Origin: Gallionella sp.
GTDB lineage: Bacteria > Pseudomonadota > Gammaproteobacteria > Burkholderiales > Gallionellaceae
NCBI GenBank assembly: GCA_028687575.1
Contig: JAQTZW010000001.1
Span: 124,001 to 188,000 of the forward strand
Direction: 5' to 3'
DNA length: 64,000 nt
This document shows, piece after piece, positions 1-9,928 of this stretch. The notes beneath the pieces were generated by a model. That model saw only the letters and a program-made list of their open reading frames with translations. It was not told the origin of the DNA and made no database searches. The first letter of the stretch is position 1. Each line of letters begins with the position of its first letter. Position numbers and translations under genes: made by a program.

Positions 1-229
1 TGGTCAGGAATACGACTTCTTGCTCTGCGGATGTAAATCCAGACTGCTCTCTGAATATGTTGTAGCCGGATAGGTACGTGGCAAAAGCGCTAGGTGAATT
101 GGCCAGATTCATGTACATATTCGGGACAAATCCAAATTTGGACTGAGTAATCTCAAATGCTGTTTTTACGCTTCCGGTTGCATTTTCCATGGCGATTGGT
201 TCCAAGCTAATGTTCGCTTTGTAGTTCAT
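1..229 (-). CDS. Carboxymuconolactone decarboxylase/AhpD-like family protein, partial (runs off left edge)
   Basis: Minus-strand ATG at 229 reads MNYKANISLEPIAMENATGSVKTAFEITQSKFGFVPNMYMNLANSPSAFATYL..., similar to the CDS at 702-1289; absent from the ORF track. Confidence 0.65.
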   Translation of the reverse strand, partial: MNYKANISLEPIAMENATGSVKTAFEITQSKFGFVPNMYMNLANSPSAFATYLSGYNIFREQSGFTSAEQEVVFLT

Positions 230-300
230 TTATTTCTCCATCAAGATTGAGTTGGCGTAATGCCGAGTGATATTTTTCAGTTGTTAGCTTATGGGGCCGA

Positions 301-603
301 CTACAGAGGGCTGGCAAAAACAATATCTATAGACTTGAATCCCAAATCTCGCAGCGGAACAATTGCGGCATATGCATCGCTGCTAAAGATTGCGTCAACA
401 GCACTTTCTGAAGGGAAGTCCATCACAAGCAAGACACTGTATTTCTTGTTACCGATCACGGCGCGGGTGACTTTGACACGGCGAATAATTTCGCCTCCGC
501 CGTTGATCAGCATGGGTATGGCTCGTTGCATATATTCCTGCGCCGACGGCATTTGGTCAGGATTAAATACTGCAGTTACGATCATTGTGGTTTTGACTGT
601 CAT
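301..603 (-). CDS. DUF1330-like small protein
   Basis: ORF of 100 aa; pattern of YciI/DUF1330-like dimeric alpha-beta barrel proteins. Confidence 0.5.
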   Translation of the reverse strand: MTVKTTMIVTAVFNPDQMPSAQEYMQRAIPMLINGGGEIIRRVKVTRAVIGNKKYSVLLVMDFPSESAVDAIFSSDAYAAIVPLRDLGFKSIDIVFASPL

Positions 604-701
604 CGCGATGTACCTTCTGGATTAATGTTTCATTAATATGTAAAGAAATTTGCGCTGAAATACATGAATAAAATCCGTCACGCTCATCGGCGGGCCTGGA
701 G

Positions 702-1289
702 TTACGCTGCCATCACACTGCACGCATAGTCGTCCGCTGCCTGCCAGGCTTCGCTGGCAAATGTGGCGTCCAGTGGCGTGTCGATCAGGTTGTTGGTGTA
801 GTTGCTCAGTGTCTTCATGGTGACGCCAAGCACGACTTCCAGCGCGTTCTGTTGCGTGTATCCAGCGGCATAGAAATCGTTCAGCTCCTGCCCGCCCACG
901 ACCCAGCCACGCTCGCGCACTACGGCCCGTGTAAAAGCCACCAGTGTATTCAACTTTTGGTCTTGCAAACAGCTTTCGGCGCGCAATGCATCGACCCGTT
1001 GGCTATCGACCTTGACCAGATTACGAGCGAGGAATGAGTGTGCAGCCACGCAGTATTCGCAACGGTTTTCGATGCTGGCAGAGATCAGCACGATCTGTTG
1101 TTCTTCCGGGGTAAGTGCGCTTTGTTCGAGTAATGCGCCCAGTTGCTTGTAGGCGCTCAGCGCATTGGGTGCTTCAGCCAGATGCGCGTAAAGATTGGGG
1201 ATGAAACCTAATCCTTTGTTAGCAGCTTCGAGTATGGGCAACGCCCCTGCAGGTGCTGATTCAAGGGTATGTAATTTGAATGTGTTCAT
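702..1289 (-). CDS. Carboxymuconolactone decarboxylase family / peroxidase-related protein
   Basis: ENRCEYCVAAHS motif (CxxC...H of AhpD-like folds). Confidence 0.85.
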   Translation of the reverse strand: MNTFKLHTLESAPAGALPILEAANKGLGFIPNLYAHLAEAPNALSAYKQLGALLEQSALTPEEQQIVLISASIENRCEYCVAAHSFLARNLVKVDSQRVDALRAESCLQDQKLNTLVAFTRAVVRERGWVVGGQELNDFYAAGYTQQNALEVVLGVTMKTLSNYTNNLIDTPLDATFASEAWQAADDYACSVMAA

Positions 1290-1416
1290 GGCGATCTCCT
1301 AAGTTGGTTTAAGCAACAGCATGTTGCTGGAACGTATTGTCAGGAATTGGCGGGTTCGTCTCCATGCTTGATGGATTGAAATTTATGTTCAATCATCCAG
1401 ACATGCTGTCGGTATA

Positions 1417-2313
1417 TCAGTTGCGTGCTTTACCTGGGGTGATGCCGATGATGCGCTTAAAAGCCTTACGGAATGCAGCTTCAGATTCGTAACCACAACG
1501 GAGTGCGACATCAAGCATGTTTGAGTGTTCCCCGGCGAGCATGCCCGCAGCCAGTTGCATGCGCCATGTCGTGACAAATTCCATGGGTGGCATCTTGACC
1601 AGTTGGGTGAAACGTTCCGAGAACGCAGAGCGCGACTGGCAGGAGAGCTTGGCCATGCGGTCCACTGTCCACGCTTCCGCCGGTTGTTCGATGAAGGCCG
1701 AGACAGCCAGGCGTAAGTGTTCGTCCGACAACGCAGCCAGTAAGGGAGACAGCTTTGGCTCAAGATGAAGCGCATGCCGGATGACATACAGGAACAGCGT
1801 ATCCGACAAACGATCCAGAATTGCCGTCACCCCAAGATCGTCCTGGATAGCCTCTTCCGTCATCATTTCGATCAAGTCGCGCATCTGCCGACCGACTGGA
1901 CTTTGATCAGGGCGTATCAGCATGAATTCTGGGAATGAAGCGAGCAATAGTCGGCGTATATGTGCGGGAAGTTTCAAATGTCCGCATAGCAAACCGGTTC
2001 CCGGAGCTGTTCTGTCCAAAGGCGCAGGATTACTGTAATCGAATGGTTTCTCCGGGATTTTTGCTAGTGCGCTAAACGTATGCGCTGCGTCATGCGGGAA
2101 AAAAGCGATATCCCCGGTGTGCATCTGCGTTGGTTGGGAGTGATCCGGCATGTGTATCCATGCACCGCCGTGGCAGACCAGATGGAAAGTCGTAGCATCG
2201 CCACCGGGCGTGGACATATGCCATGCATCGCACAATTGACCGATGTAATAAACCTCTGAGCCTAGATGCAGATGGCGCAGAAAATAATTAAGCTGTTGTT
2301 TGCTGTCTGGCAT
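1417..2313 (-). CDS. AraC-family transcriptional regulator with cupin N-terminus
   Basis: C-terminal double HTH (LDVALRCGYESEAAFRKAFKRIIGITPGKARN). Confidence 0.9.
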   Translation of the reverse strand: MPDSKQQLNYFLRHLHLGSEVYYIGQLCDAWHMSTPGGDATTFHLVCHGGAWIHMPDHSQPTQMHTGDIAFFPHDAAHTFSALAKIPEKPFDYSNPAPLDRTAPGTGLLCGHLKLPAHIRRLLLASFPEFMLIRPDQSPVGRQMRDLIEMMTEEAIQDDLGVTAILDRLSDTLFLYVIRHALHLEPKLSPLLAALSDEHLRLAVSAFIEQPAEAWTVDRMAKLSCQSRSAFSERFTQLVKMPPMEFVTTWRMQLAAGMLAGEHSNMLDVALRCGYESEAAFRKAFKRIIGITPGKARN

Positions 2314-2340
2314 GGTGGTCTCAGTTTGCTTTGGGGGAGA

Positions 2341-3204
2341 TTATTGCAACAGCACATTTAGTCTTGCTCTTAACTTTTCGGACATCGCTGCCAGCGGCGT
2401 GACTAAACCACTGCCCAGCGCATTGTGTGCAATTGAAGCGGGTCGATTTTGAGCAATCAAACTAATTGCACTGACCAGCACGCGTTGCGCATGTTCTGCA
2501 TTCTTCATCAGATTTGCAATCGCTATATCAGCGGTGACATGAGCTTCCTTCGGGTGCCAGCAATCATAATCGGTTGCAAGTGCCAGCGTTGCGTAGGCAA
2601 TTTGTGCCTCACGCGCCAGTTTTGCTTCTGGCATATTGGTCATCCCGATGATGTTTGCACCCATGCTACGATACCAATGCGATTCGGCAACTGAAGAAAA
2701 AGAGGGGCCTTCTATGCAAATGTAAGTGCCGCTTTTATGTAGTTTCAAGTCTGTGAAATTTTGACTTTCAACTGCCCGCGCCAGTAAGTCGGATAGCTCG
2801 GGGCAAACTGGTTGCGCCATTGAAACATGTGCAACGGCATCGTCTCCAAAAAATGTAGCGGTGCGATGTTTGGTCAGATCGATAAATTGATCAGGTAATA
2901 CCATGTCAAGCGGACGAATTTCTTCTCGAAGCGAACCCACAGCTGAGACTGAGATCAGATAACGCACGCCCAAAGATTTAAGCGCGTAGATATTTGCTCT
3001 GTAGGGAACCTCTGTCGGAATCAAGCGGTGCCCCCTGCCATGCCTCGCCAGAAAAGCGACCTGTGTGCCATTTACCTGGCCGGTGACTATAACGTCCGAA
3101 GGACGCCCAAACGGCGTTTCGACGATGTGTTCTTGTGCCTCGGTCAGCGAGTCCATCTGATACAGTCCGCTGCCGCCAATTACGCCAATCATTGCTCTGG
3201 TCAT
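2341..3204 (-). CDS. S-methyl-5'-thioadenosine/thioinosine phosphorylase family
   Basis: IGVIGGSGLY, CIEGPSFSSVAESHWYRSMGANIIGMTNMPEAKLAREA. Confidence 0.88.
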   Translation of the reverse strand: MTRAMIGVIGGSGLYQMDSLTEAQEHIVETPFGRPSDVIVTGQVNGTQVAFLARHGRGHRLIPTEVPYRANIYALKSLGVRYLISVSAVGSLREEIRPLDMVLPDQFIDLTKHRTATFFGDDAVAHVSMAQPVCPELSDLLARAVESQNFTDLKLHKSGTYICIEGPSFSSVAESHWYRSMGANIIGMTNMPEAKLAREAQIAYATLALATDYDCWHPKEAHVTADIAIANLMKNAEHAQRVLVSAISLIAQNRPASIAHNALGSGLVTPLAAMSEKLRARLNVLLQ

Positions 3205-3233
3205 GTTTCATGCTCTCGTTATAGATATGTAGC

Positions 3234-3262
3234 TTAGTCTGTTTCCCAACCAATTTCTTACA
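3234..3262 (-). promoter_or_regulatory. ECF-type promoter (variant) for 3204 gene
   Basis: TGTAAGAA-N14-AGACTAA. Confidence 0.6.
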
Positions 3263-3270
3263 GTGAATGT

Positions 3271-3300
3271 TGTAAGAAATTCTGCTCAGTGGACGACTAA
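3271..3300 (+). promoter_or_regulatory. ECF-type promoter for the 3395-5557 operon (includes the sigma gene)
   Basis: TGTAAGAA-N15-CGACTAA. Confidence 0.72.
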
Positions 3301-3394
3301 AGCTCCATAAACAAATTTTCGGTAAACACCATGACTCACATCATCCTGAAAATGCCTGATATCAAGAGCTCATTTTATTGAGCAGGGACTCACC

Positions 3395-4519
3395 ATGTAT
3401 CGTTTAATCATGGTTGGCGGCGGACACGCACAACTCAGCGTACTTAAAGCACTTGCCCAAAAAACATCATTGGACATTGATGCGGTGCTGATCACGCCCA
3501 GTCCTTATCAAATTTATTCTGGCATGTTGCCGGGATGGATGGCCGGACATTACAACCTGTCGGATTGCCGGATCAATTTGTGTCCGCTGGCTGAAGCAGC
3601 CGGAGTGCGCCTGATTTTTTCCAAAGTTGTCGGAATTGATGCCAAACGGCGGCGGGTTGAACTTTCCAATGGCACTTATCTCGACTACGATGGTTTATCG
3701 CTTGACGTGGGCAGCGAGGGCGATACCTCATGGTTGGAAGCGGTGGGAGAACGTCTGCTGCCGATCAAGCCGCTGGGTGATTTTGTGCAACGCTGGCCAG
3801 CCATACTCACCGCAGCTTCGCAACAGGATGACTATCGGCTCGTGGTGGTTGGCGGCGGTGCAGCCGGAGTTGAGCTGGCATTTGCTGCACAGCACGCTTT
3901 TGCCACACAGCGATGCAAACAAGCATCAGTCAGGTTGGTCGCCTCGGAGAGTGGTATCTTGTCGGGTCATGCGGCGGGTGTGAAAGCGCGCACCCGTGCG
4001 TTGTTGCGGCAACGAGGCATCACGCTATATCAGGGAAGGGCAGTGGGTATTACTGAAGGGGTTGCACTTTCCAGCGGTGAATCACTGCGTGCAGATTGTC
4101 TTATTGCGGCGACTGGTGCGCGACCTCCTGCCTGGTTGCGTAATACTGATCTTGCGCTTGATGAGCATGGATACATCCTGGTGGATGGGCAACATCGCAG
4201 TTTGTCACATCCCAATGTATTTGCCGCAGGAGATGTGTGTTCTCGTGCTGACATCAAACTTGCTCGTTCCGGCGTACACGCGGTGTTTGCAGGGCCAGTA
4301 TTGGCACGTAACCTGATTGCCAGTATTGGCGGACAAAAGCCGCAAAGTTACCGACCTCGCAAGAGGTCGTTGTACTTGCTGGCTACCGGTCCGCAATACG
4401 CCATTGCATCCTGGGGTGAATTCAGCGCACAAGGTCATTGGGTGTGGCGCTGGAAGAACTGGATCGATCGTTGTTTCATGCGCAAATATGGTGCTTTGAA
4501 TCACGGAGACAAGGAATGA
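3395..4519 (+). CDS. FAD/NAD(P)-dependent oxidoreductase (NDH-2 / SelD-N-like)
   Basis: VGGGHAQLSVLK and VVVGGGAAGVELA dinucleotide-binding motifs. Confidence 0.85.
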   Translation: MYRLIMVGGGHAQLSVLKALAQKTSLDIDAVLITPSPYQIYSGMLPGWMAGHYNLSDCRINLCPLAEAAGVRLIFSKVVGIDAKRRRVELSNGTYLDYDGLSLDVGSEGDTSWLEAVGERLLPIKPLGDFVQRWPAILTAASQQDDYRLVVVGGGAAGVELAFAAQHAFATQRCKQASVRLVASESGILSGHAAGVKARTRALLRQRGITLYQGRAVGITEGVALSSGESLRADCLIAATGARPPAWLRNTDLALDEHGYILVDGQHRSLSHPNVFAAGDVCSRADIKLARSGVHAVFAGPVLARNLIASIGGQKPQSYRPRKRSLYLLATGPQYAIASWGEFSAQGHWVWRWKNWIDRCFMRKYGALNHGDKE

Positions 4520-4523
4520 CCAT

Positions 4524-4778
4524 ATGACCCGTTTTTTTCAAATAGCCTGGTCTCGACATATTGTTATCAATGCACTTAAGGTTTCCGTTGTGGTGGGAAG
4601 TGTGCTGAATTTGGTGAACCAAGGTGAAAACTTGCTCCATGGCGGTACAATCTCGTGGCTTCATTTATTATTGAATTATCTGGTGCCGTACTGCGTATCA
4701 AGTTACAGCGCGGCGAAGAACGAGATCGAGTTAAGGGAAAGTAATGAGTGCCAATTCAAACCGCCAGGAAAACACTAA
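4524..4778 (+). CDS. NrtS-like nitrate/nitrite transporter small membrane protein
   Basis: 84 aa, RHIVINALKVSVVVGSVLNLVNQGE...NYLVPYCVSSYSA. Confidence 0.7.
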   Translation: MTRFFQIAWSRHIVINALKVSVVVGSVLNLVNQGENLLHGGTISWLHLLLNYLVPYCVSSYSAAKNEIELRESNECQFKPPGKH

Positions 4779-5379
4779 ACAGGTCAAAAATCTGTTGGCT
4801 GATGCGGAATTTCTGGAAGAAATACGCAGGCAAATGATCAGGTTCGCCACGCTACAACTCGGGGACAGCCACCAAGCCGAAGATGCTGTGCAAGAGGCGC
4901 TGATCGGTGCATTGAAAAACGCGACCTCCTTTGGCGGACGCGCCGCACTGAGAACTTGGATATTCGCAATTTTGAAGAACAAGATCGCGGATACATTGCG
5001 GCACAAGCAGCGTGTAGTGAATGCCAGCAGCTTGCTGCGTGAGGAGGATGAAGACGAAGACTTTTCCGAGTTGTTCGACCGCAAAGGATTTTGGCAGCCC
5101 GATGAACGTCCGGTTGTCTGGGGCAATCCTGAAGGTTCATTGCGCGAGGCACATTTTTGGCGCGTTTTTGAAGCTTGTCTTGACGGTTTGCCGCCCAAGC
5201 AGGCGCGGGTCTTTATGATGCGCGAGTTTATTGAACTTGATGCCGACGAGATATGTGCCGCCGTAGATTTAACCACCAGCAATCTGCATGTTTTGCTGCA
5301 CCGCGCACGTCTGCGCTTGCGTGAGTGCCTCGAAAATAAATGGTATCTGCAAGGAGAGAAAAATGATGAATTGTCGTGA
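4744..5379 (+). CDS. ECF-type RNA polymerase sigma factor
   Basis: sigma2 (DAVQEALIGALKNATSFGGRAALRTWIFAILKNKIAD) and sigma4 (TTSNLHVLLHRARLRLRECL) regions. Confidence 0.92.
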   Translation: MSANSNRQENTKQVKNLLADAEFLEEIRRQMIRFATLQLGDSHQAEDAVQEALIGALKNATSFGGRAALRTWIFAILKNKIADTLRHKQRVVNASSLLREEDEDEDFSELFDRKGFWQPDERPVVWGNPEGSLREAHFWRVFEACLDGLPPKQARVFMMREFIELDADEICAAVDLTTSNLHVLLHRARLRLRECLENKWYLQGEKNDELS

Positions 5380-5557
5380 AGCCACACAACTGATGTCGGA
5401 ATCGCAGGAACGCAAACTTTCGCTTACGGAAAGCATGTCCTTAGGGATGCACACCATGATGTGCAAAGGCTGCCATAACTACAAACAGCAGATGGGTACA
5501 CTGCGTAAGATTACGCGTGCTTACGCCAAGGGCAAGAATGAGCAGGCTGAAAACTAG
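5363..5557 (+). CDS. Zinc-finger (ZAS-like) anti-sigma factor
   Basis: ATG at 5363 overlaps the sigma stop; HTMMCKGC = HxxxCxxC. Confidence 0.75.
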   Translation: MMNCREATQLMSESQERKLSLTESMSLGMHTMMCKGCHNYKQQMGTLRKITRAYAKGKNEQAEN

Positions 5558-5569
5558 CACAGAGGACTG

Positions 5570-6325
5570 TTACTTTTCTTCCCAATGCAGAGACTTAAAA
5601 TCGAAGCCACTTTCCAGTATTGGCTTGATGATCTGAAAATACGGTGAAACATCGAAATCGCGCGGGGTGAACAAGCTGTGATGCCGCAGGCGATAGATTT
5701 CTTCGATACAGCCTGGGCAGTCCGGGCTATCAACACTCAGGCTTGAAACGATTGGAAGAATTGGATAGCGTACAGATTGAAATGCCAGCGCAATCAAAGT
5801 CGAGCAAATCGCTCTGGTCGGATCCCCACTTCCAAATGCCAGTAATCTGCGCCTAAACCGGGTGGGTATAGGGGGTGTAGGAAAAAAATAGCGCGCAAGA
5901 TCTAATACATTGCGCAAGTCGTAATGATCGCCGATGTGATGAATGGCAAATTCTGCCACCTTCGTGCAATCTGCATCAGTCATTCCGAATGGACGACAGA
6001 TCCGGGTGTGCAAATTTTCGAATTTTTCGATGCCAACACTGCGAACGCCTTCCACTATGTCCGCTTCGACAAAGCAATGGGCGTGGTTCGAATCCGCCTC
6101 AATATGCTGACCAACATACAACGCGGCGTGTGACCAAGTCGACTGCGTCAGGTATTTGACTGCTGTACTTACTCGGCTGCTTCCTTCGACCAGCAATACA
6201 TCTCCGGGGCGTAAACAAGTCAATAGCCGCGTTGCAGAATAGAATGGCCCTGTACTATGGGTATGCCGGGGTTGGGTGAGGACTTTTGCAAGCATTCCGC
6301 CCATCCTGGAAAAAGCAGTTCCCAT
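5570..6325 (-). CDS. YiiX/YebB-like permuted papain-fold hydrolase
   Basis: RPGDVLLVEGSSRVSTAVKYLTQSTWSHAALYVG and C/H catalytic pattern. Confidence 0.75.
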   Translation of the reverse strand: MGTAFSRMGGMLAKVLTQPRHTHSTGPFYSATRLLTCLRPGDVLLVEGSSRVSTAVKYLTQSTWSHAALYVGQHIEADSNHAHCFVEADIVEGVRSVGIEKFENLHTRICRPFGMTDADCTKVAEFAIHHIGDHYDLRNVLDLARYFFPTPPIPTRFRRRLLAFGSGDPTRAICSTLIALAFQSVRYPILPIVSSLSVDSPDCPGCIEEIYRLRHHSLFTPRDFDVSPYFQIIKPILESGFDFKSLHWEEK

Positions 6326-6334
6326 GGCAATCCG

Positions 6335-6592
6335 CTACTGGCTCAACAAAATATCGAGTTTTCCTTCACGATCAAGTGCGGCTAAATCATCAAAGCCGCC
6401 TACATGGGTATCGCCGACATAAATTTGCGGAACTGTGCGGCGACCCGTACGTTCGATCATGTTTTTAAGTTCGCCTGGATTCTCGTCGATTCTAATTTTG
6501 ACGAGATTTGCAACACCTTTTCGATGTAACAACTGCTCGGCGTGAACGCAATATGGGCAGGTTTCCTTGCTATACATAGTGACCGGATTCAT
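6335..6592 (-). CDS. grxC: Glutaredoxin 3
   Basis: MNPVTMYSKETCPYCVHAEQLL...RRTVPQIYVGDTHVGGFDDL. Confidence 0.9.
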   Translation of the reverse strand: MNPVTMYSKETCPYCVHAEQLLHRKGVANLVKIRIDENPGELKNMIERTGRRTVPQIYVGDTHVGGFDDLAALDREGKLDILLSQ

Positions 6593-6636
6593 GTTTTTCT
6601 CCTGTTTTTGCCAAGGCACGATGTCTCGGTACGGTA

Positions 6637-6666
6637 GTAGTCGCATACGGCTTTCTATTCCTTACA
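6637..6666 (-). promoter_or_regulatory. ECF-type promoter for grx/YiiX-like genes
   Basis: TGTAAGGA-N15-CGACTAC. Confidence 0.68.
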
Positions 6667-6699
6667 AGATTTTATTCAATTTTTTACGAAACTTGACTG

Positions 6700-6728
6700 T
6701 GTAAGGAATCAGTAACTGTTGCGACTAA
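6700..6728 (+). promoter_or_regulatory. ECF-type promoter for arsS operon
   Basis: TGTAAGGA-N14-CGACTAA. Confidence 0.72.
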
Positions 6729-6797
6729 GGTATCAAGAACGCATTGCGCTACCGTGTTAATTCACTTTATGCGAAAAATCAATCAAGAGGGAAGTTC

Positions 6798-7781
6798 ATG
6801 CATGCCACTTTGCCATTGTTACAAGCCACCAATTTTCCGTCGCTACGTCGAAAAGCGCTGGAAATTTTGCAAGTCAATCTGGGTTACAAATGCAATATGA
6901 GTTGCGTGCATTGCCACGTCAACGCCGGTCCTAGTCGCACCGAGATGATGGATCGTTCTCTTATCGAGCTGATTCCCCATGTGCTGGCTGCACGTAATCT
7001 ACACACACTGGATTTGACCGGCGGCGCACCGGAGTTGCATGAAGACTTTCGCTGGTTGGTGCGTGCAGCGCGTGCGCAGGATTGCAAAGTGATAGACCGT
7101 TGCAATCTGACCATTCTGTTTGAGCTAGGGCAGGAAGATTTAGCTGAATTCCTGGCGGAGCAGCAGGTTGAAATCGTTGCTTCACTTCCGTGTTACTCGC
7201 TGGAAAATGTGGATAAGCAGCGCGGCAAGGGAGCATTTGACAAGAGTGTTCTCGGACTGCAAAAGCTTAATGCCTTGGGCTATGGACAGCCAGGCAGTGG
7301 ACTGACACTGAACCTCGTGTACAACCCGCAAGGCGCTTCGCTTCCGCCCGATCAATCAGTATTGCAGATCGACTATCAGCGTGAGTTGTTTGCTCACTTC
7401 GGCATCGTGTTCAATCAGTTATTGGCCATTGCCAATATGCCCATCCAGCGTTTCGGTTCAATGCTGATCTCTAAGGGGGAGTTCAACGAGTACATGTGTC
7501 TGCTGCATGAGAACTACGCCGCCGCCAATCTTGAAACGGTGATGTGCCGCAATTTGGTCAGCGTGGACTGGCAGGGGTTTCTCTATGACTGCGATTTTAA
7601 TCAGCAACTGGGTCTGGCTATTCCCGGTCAGGGTCGTCCGCATCTCAAAGACTTGTTGCAGCAAGACATGCTGAACCAATCAATTCGTGTTGCTGATCAC
7701 TGCTATGGCTGTACGGCTGGGCAGGGCAGCGGTTGTGGTGGTGCATTGAAGGATGAGAGACTGCAAAGGTGTGCCGCATGA
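6798..7781 (+). CDS. arsS: Arsenosugar biosynthesis radical SAM protein (ArsS-like)
   Basis: CNMSCVHCHVNAGPSRTE radical SAM motif; C-terminal CYGCTAGQGSGCGGAL. Confidence 0.88.
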   Translation: MHATLPLLQATNFPSLRRKALEILQVNLGYKCNMSCVHCHVNAGPSRTEMMDRSLIELIPHVLAARNLHTLDLTGGAPELHEDFRWLVRAARAQDCKVIDRCNLTILFELGQEDLAEFLAEQQVEIVASLPCYSLENVDKQRGKGAFDKSVLGLQKLNALGYGQPGSGLTLNLVYNPQGASLPPDQSVLQIDYQRELFAHFGIVFNQLLAIANMPIQRFGSMLISKGEFNEYMCLLHENYAAANLETVMCRNLVSVDWQGFLYDCDFNQQLGLAIPGQGRPHLKDLLQQDMLNQSIRVADHCYGCTAGQGSGCGGALKDERLQRCAA

Positions 7782-9928
7782 AACGCACTTTACTCATTCT
7801 GCTGATATTCGGGCTGATCGTTGGTTTTTTTGTGTTTGATCTGGAGCGTTTTCTCACGCTGGAATCACTTAAACAAAGTCAGCAGGATTTCGCCGCGCTC
7901 AATGCTCAAGCCCCTTGGTTAGTGACTGGGTTGTTTTTTGTGCTGTATGTGGTCGTCACCGCATTGTCTTTGCCCGGCGCGGTCATTTTGACGCTGGCGG
8001 CCGGTGCGCTGTTCGGTCTGACCGTCGGCACGCTGTTGGCATCGTTCGCTTCCAGTATTGGTGCAACACTGGCTTTCCTCGTCTCGCGCTTTGTGTTGCG
8101 CGATACAGTACAAAAACGCTTCGGCGATAAGCTGAAATCGATCAACGATGGGGTTGACAGGGAGGGTGCGCTGCATCTTTTCACGCTTCGACTGGTGCCT
8201 TTGTTTCCGTTCTTCCTCATCAATTTGTTGATGGGACTGACCCCGATGAAGACGCGCACCTTTTACTGGGTGAGCCAGATCGGTATGCTGGCGGGCACAC
8301 TGGTGTTCGTAAACGCGGGTACTCAGTTGGCGCAGTTGCAAAGCCTGTCCGGCATCCTGTCGCCGGGGTTGCTGTTTTCCTTTGTTTTATTAGGCGTATT
8401 TCCGATGATCGCCAAAAAATTCATCGCCTGGCTGCAACGCGGGCGTGTTTATGCCAAATGGCATCGTCCAGCCAAATATGATCGCAATCTGATCGTCATC
8501 GGCGGCGGGGCGGCAGGCTTGGTATCGTCCTATATCGCAGCAGCAGTCAAAGCCAAAGTAACCCTGATCGAAACACACAAGATGGGCGGCGACTGTCTGA
8601 ATTATGGATGTGTACCGAGTAAGGCGCTGATCAAGAGTGCGAAGTTGGCAAGTCAAATTCGTCATGGTGAGCACTATGGGCTAAACGCAGGGTCGCCTGA
8701 ATTCAGTTTCCGCAAGGTGATGGCGCGCGTGCATGAAGTGATTGCCAAAGTTGCGCCGCATGACAGTGTTGAACGCTATACCAGCCTAGGCGTAGAGGTG
8801 TTGCAAGGCTACGCGCGCATCACCGATCCGTGGACGGTTGAGATCAAGCTCAATAATGGCACAACGCAAAAGCTCACCACGCGCAACATCATTATTGCCA
8901 CTGGTGCTCGCCCATTTGTGCCACCGCTGCCGGGTCTTGATGATGTAGGTTATGTCACCAGCGATACGTTGTGGTCCACCTTCGCCGAACTGGATAATGC
9001 ACCGAAGCGCCTAGTGGTACTGGGTGGAGGCCCCATCGGTTGCGAACTGGCACAAAGCTTTGCGCGGCTCGGTTCGGGCGTGACGCAGATCGAAATGGCA
9101 CCGCGCATCATGATCCGTGAAGACATCGAAGTGTCCGAACTGGCACGAGCATCGCTAGTTGCCGATGGCGTGGAAGTGCTGACCAATCACAAGGCAGTGC
9201 GTTGCGAAAAGGAAGGTGAGCATAAGTATATCGTGGTGGAGTATGACGGCCAATCGCGTCGCATTGAATTTGATGCGTTGATCTGCGCAGTTGGCCGCAG
9301 CGCGCGCCTCAAAGGCTTCGGTCTGGAAGAACTGGGCATTCCGACTCAACGCACCGTGACCACCAACGACTATCTGGAAACCTTGTATCCCAATATTTTT
9401 GCGGCAGGCGATGTGGCGGGCCCCTACCAATTCACCCACACCGCAGCGCATCAGGCTTGGTATGCAACAGTCAATGCGCTGTTCGGCGACTTCAAGAAGT
9501 TCAAGGTGGATTATTCTGTCATCCCTTGGGCGACCTTCATTGAACCGGAGGTTGCACGCGTTGGTTTGAATGAACAAGATGCACACGAACAAGGTATCGC
9601 CTACGAGGTCACGAAGTACGGCATCGACGATCTTGATCGCGCCATTGCGGACGGGACGGCGTATGGCTTCGTCAAAGTGCTCACTGTGCCAGGCAAGGAC
9701 AAGATACTTGGTGTCACCATTGTGGGTGAACACTCGGGAGACCTGCTGGCAGAGTTCGTGTTGGCGATGAAATACGGTCTAGGCTTAAAAAAAATACTCG
9801 GCACAATTCATACCTACCCGACGTTAGCCGAAGCGAACAAATACGCGGCGGGCGAATGGAAGCGTACTCATGCACCTCAACAGGTGCTGCGATGGCTGGA
9901 ACGATACCATGCGTGGAAACGGGGCTGA
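7778..9928 (+). CDS. TVP38/TMEM64-type membrane domain fused to pyridine nucleotide-disulfide oxidoreductase (mercuric-reductase-like)
   Basis: N-terminal multi-TM domain, then IGGGAAGLVSSYIAA...GGDCLNYGCVPSKALIKSAK redox-active disulfide. Confidence 0.9.
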   Translation: MKRTLLILLIFGLIVGFFVFDLERFLTLESLKQSQQDFAALNAQAPWLVTGLFFVLYVVVTALSLPGAVILTLAAGALFGLTVGTLLASFASSIGATLAFLVSRFVLRDTVQKRFGDKLKSINDGVDREGALHLFTLRLVPLFPFFLINLLMGLTPMKTRTFYWVSQIGMLAGTLVFVNAGTQLAQLQSLSGILSPGLLFSFVLLGVFPMIAKKFIAWLQRGRVYAKWHRPAKYDRNLIVIGGGAAGLVSSYIAAAVKAKVTLIETHKMGGDCLNYGCVPSKALIKSAKLASQIRHGEHYGLNAGSPEFSFRKVMARVHEVIAKVAPHDSVERYTSLGVEVLQGYARITDPWTVEIKLNNGTTQKLTTRNIIIATGARPFVPPLPGLDDVGYVTSDTLWSTFAELDNAPKRLVVLGGGPIGCELAQSFARLGSGVTQIEMAPRIMIREDIEVSELARASLVADGVEVLTNHKAVRCEKEGEHKYIVVEYDGQSRRIEFDALICAVGRSARLKGFGLEELGIPTQRTVTTNDYLETLYPNIFAAGDVAGPYQFTHTAAHQAWYATVNALFGDFKKFKVDYSVIPWATFIEPEVARVGLNEQDAHEQGIAYEVTKYGIDDLDRAIADGTAYGFVKVLTVPGKDKILGVTIVGEHSGDLLAEFVLAMKYGLGLKKILGTIHTYPTLAEANKYAAGEWKRTHAPQQVLRWLERYHAWKRG

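Noticed and set aside
5554-5736. Small ORFs antisense to large CDSs throughout 0-24 kb (for example 4731-5387 minus opposite sigma)
   Set aside because: No domain logic; overlap well supported genes on the other strand
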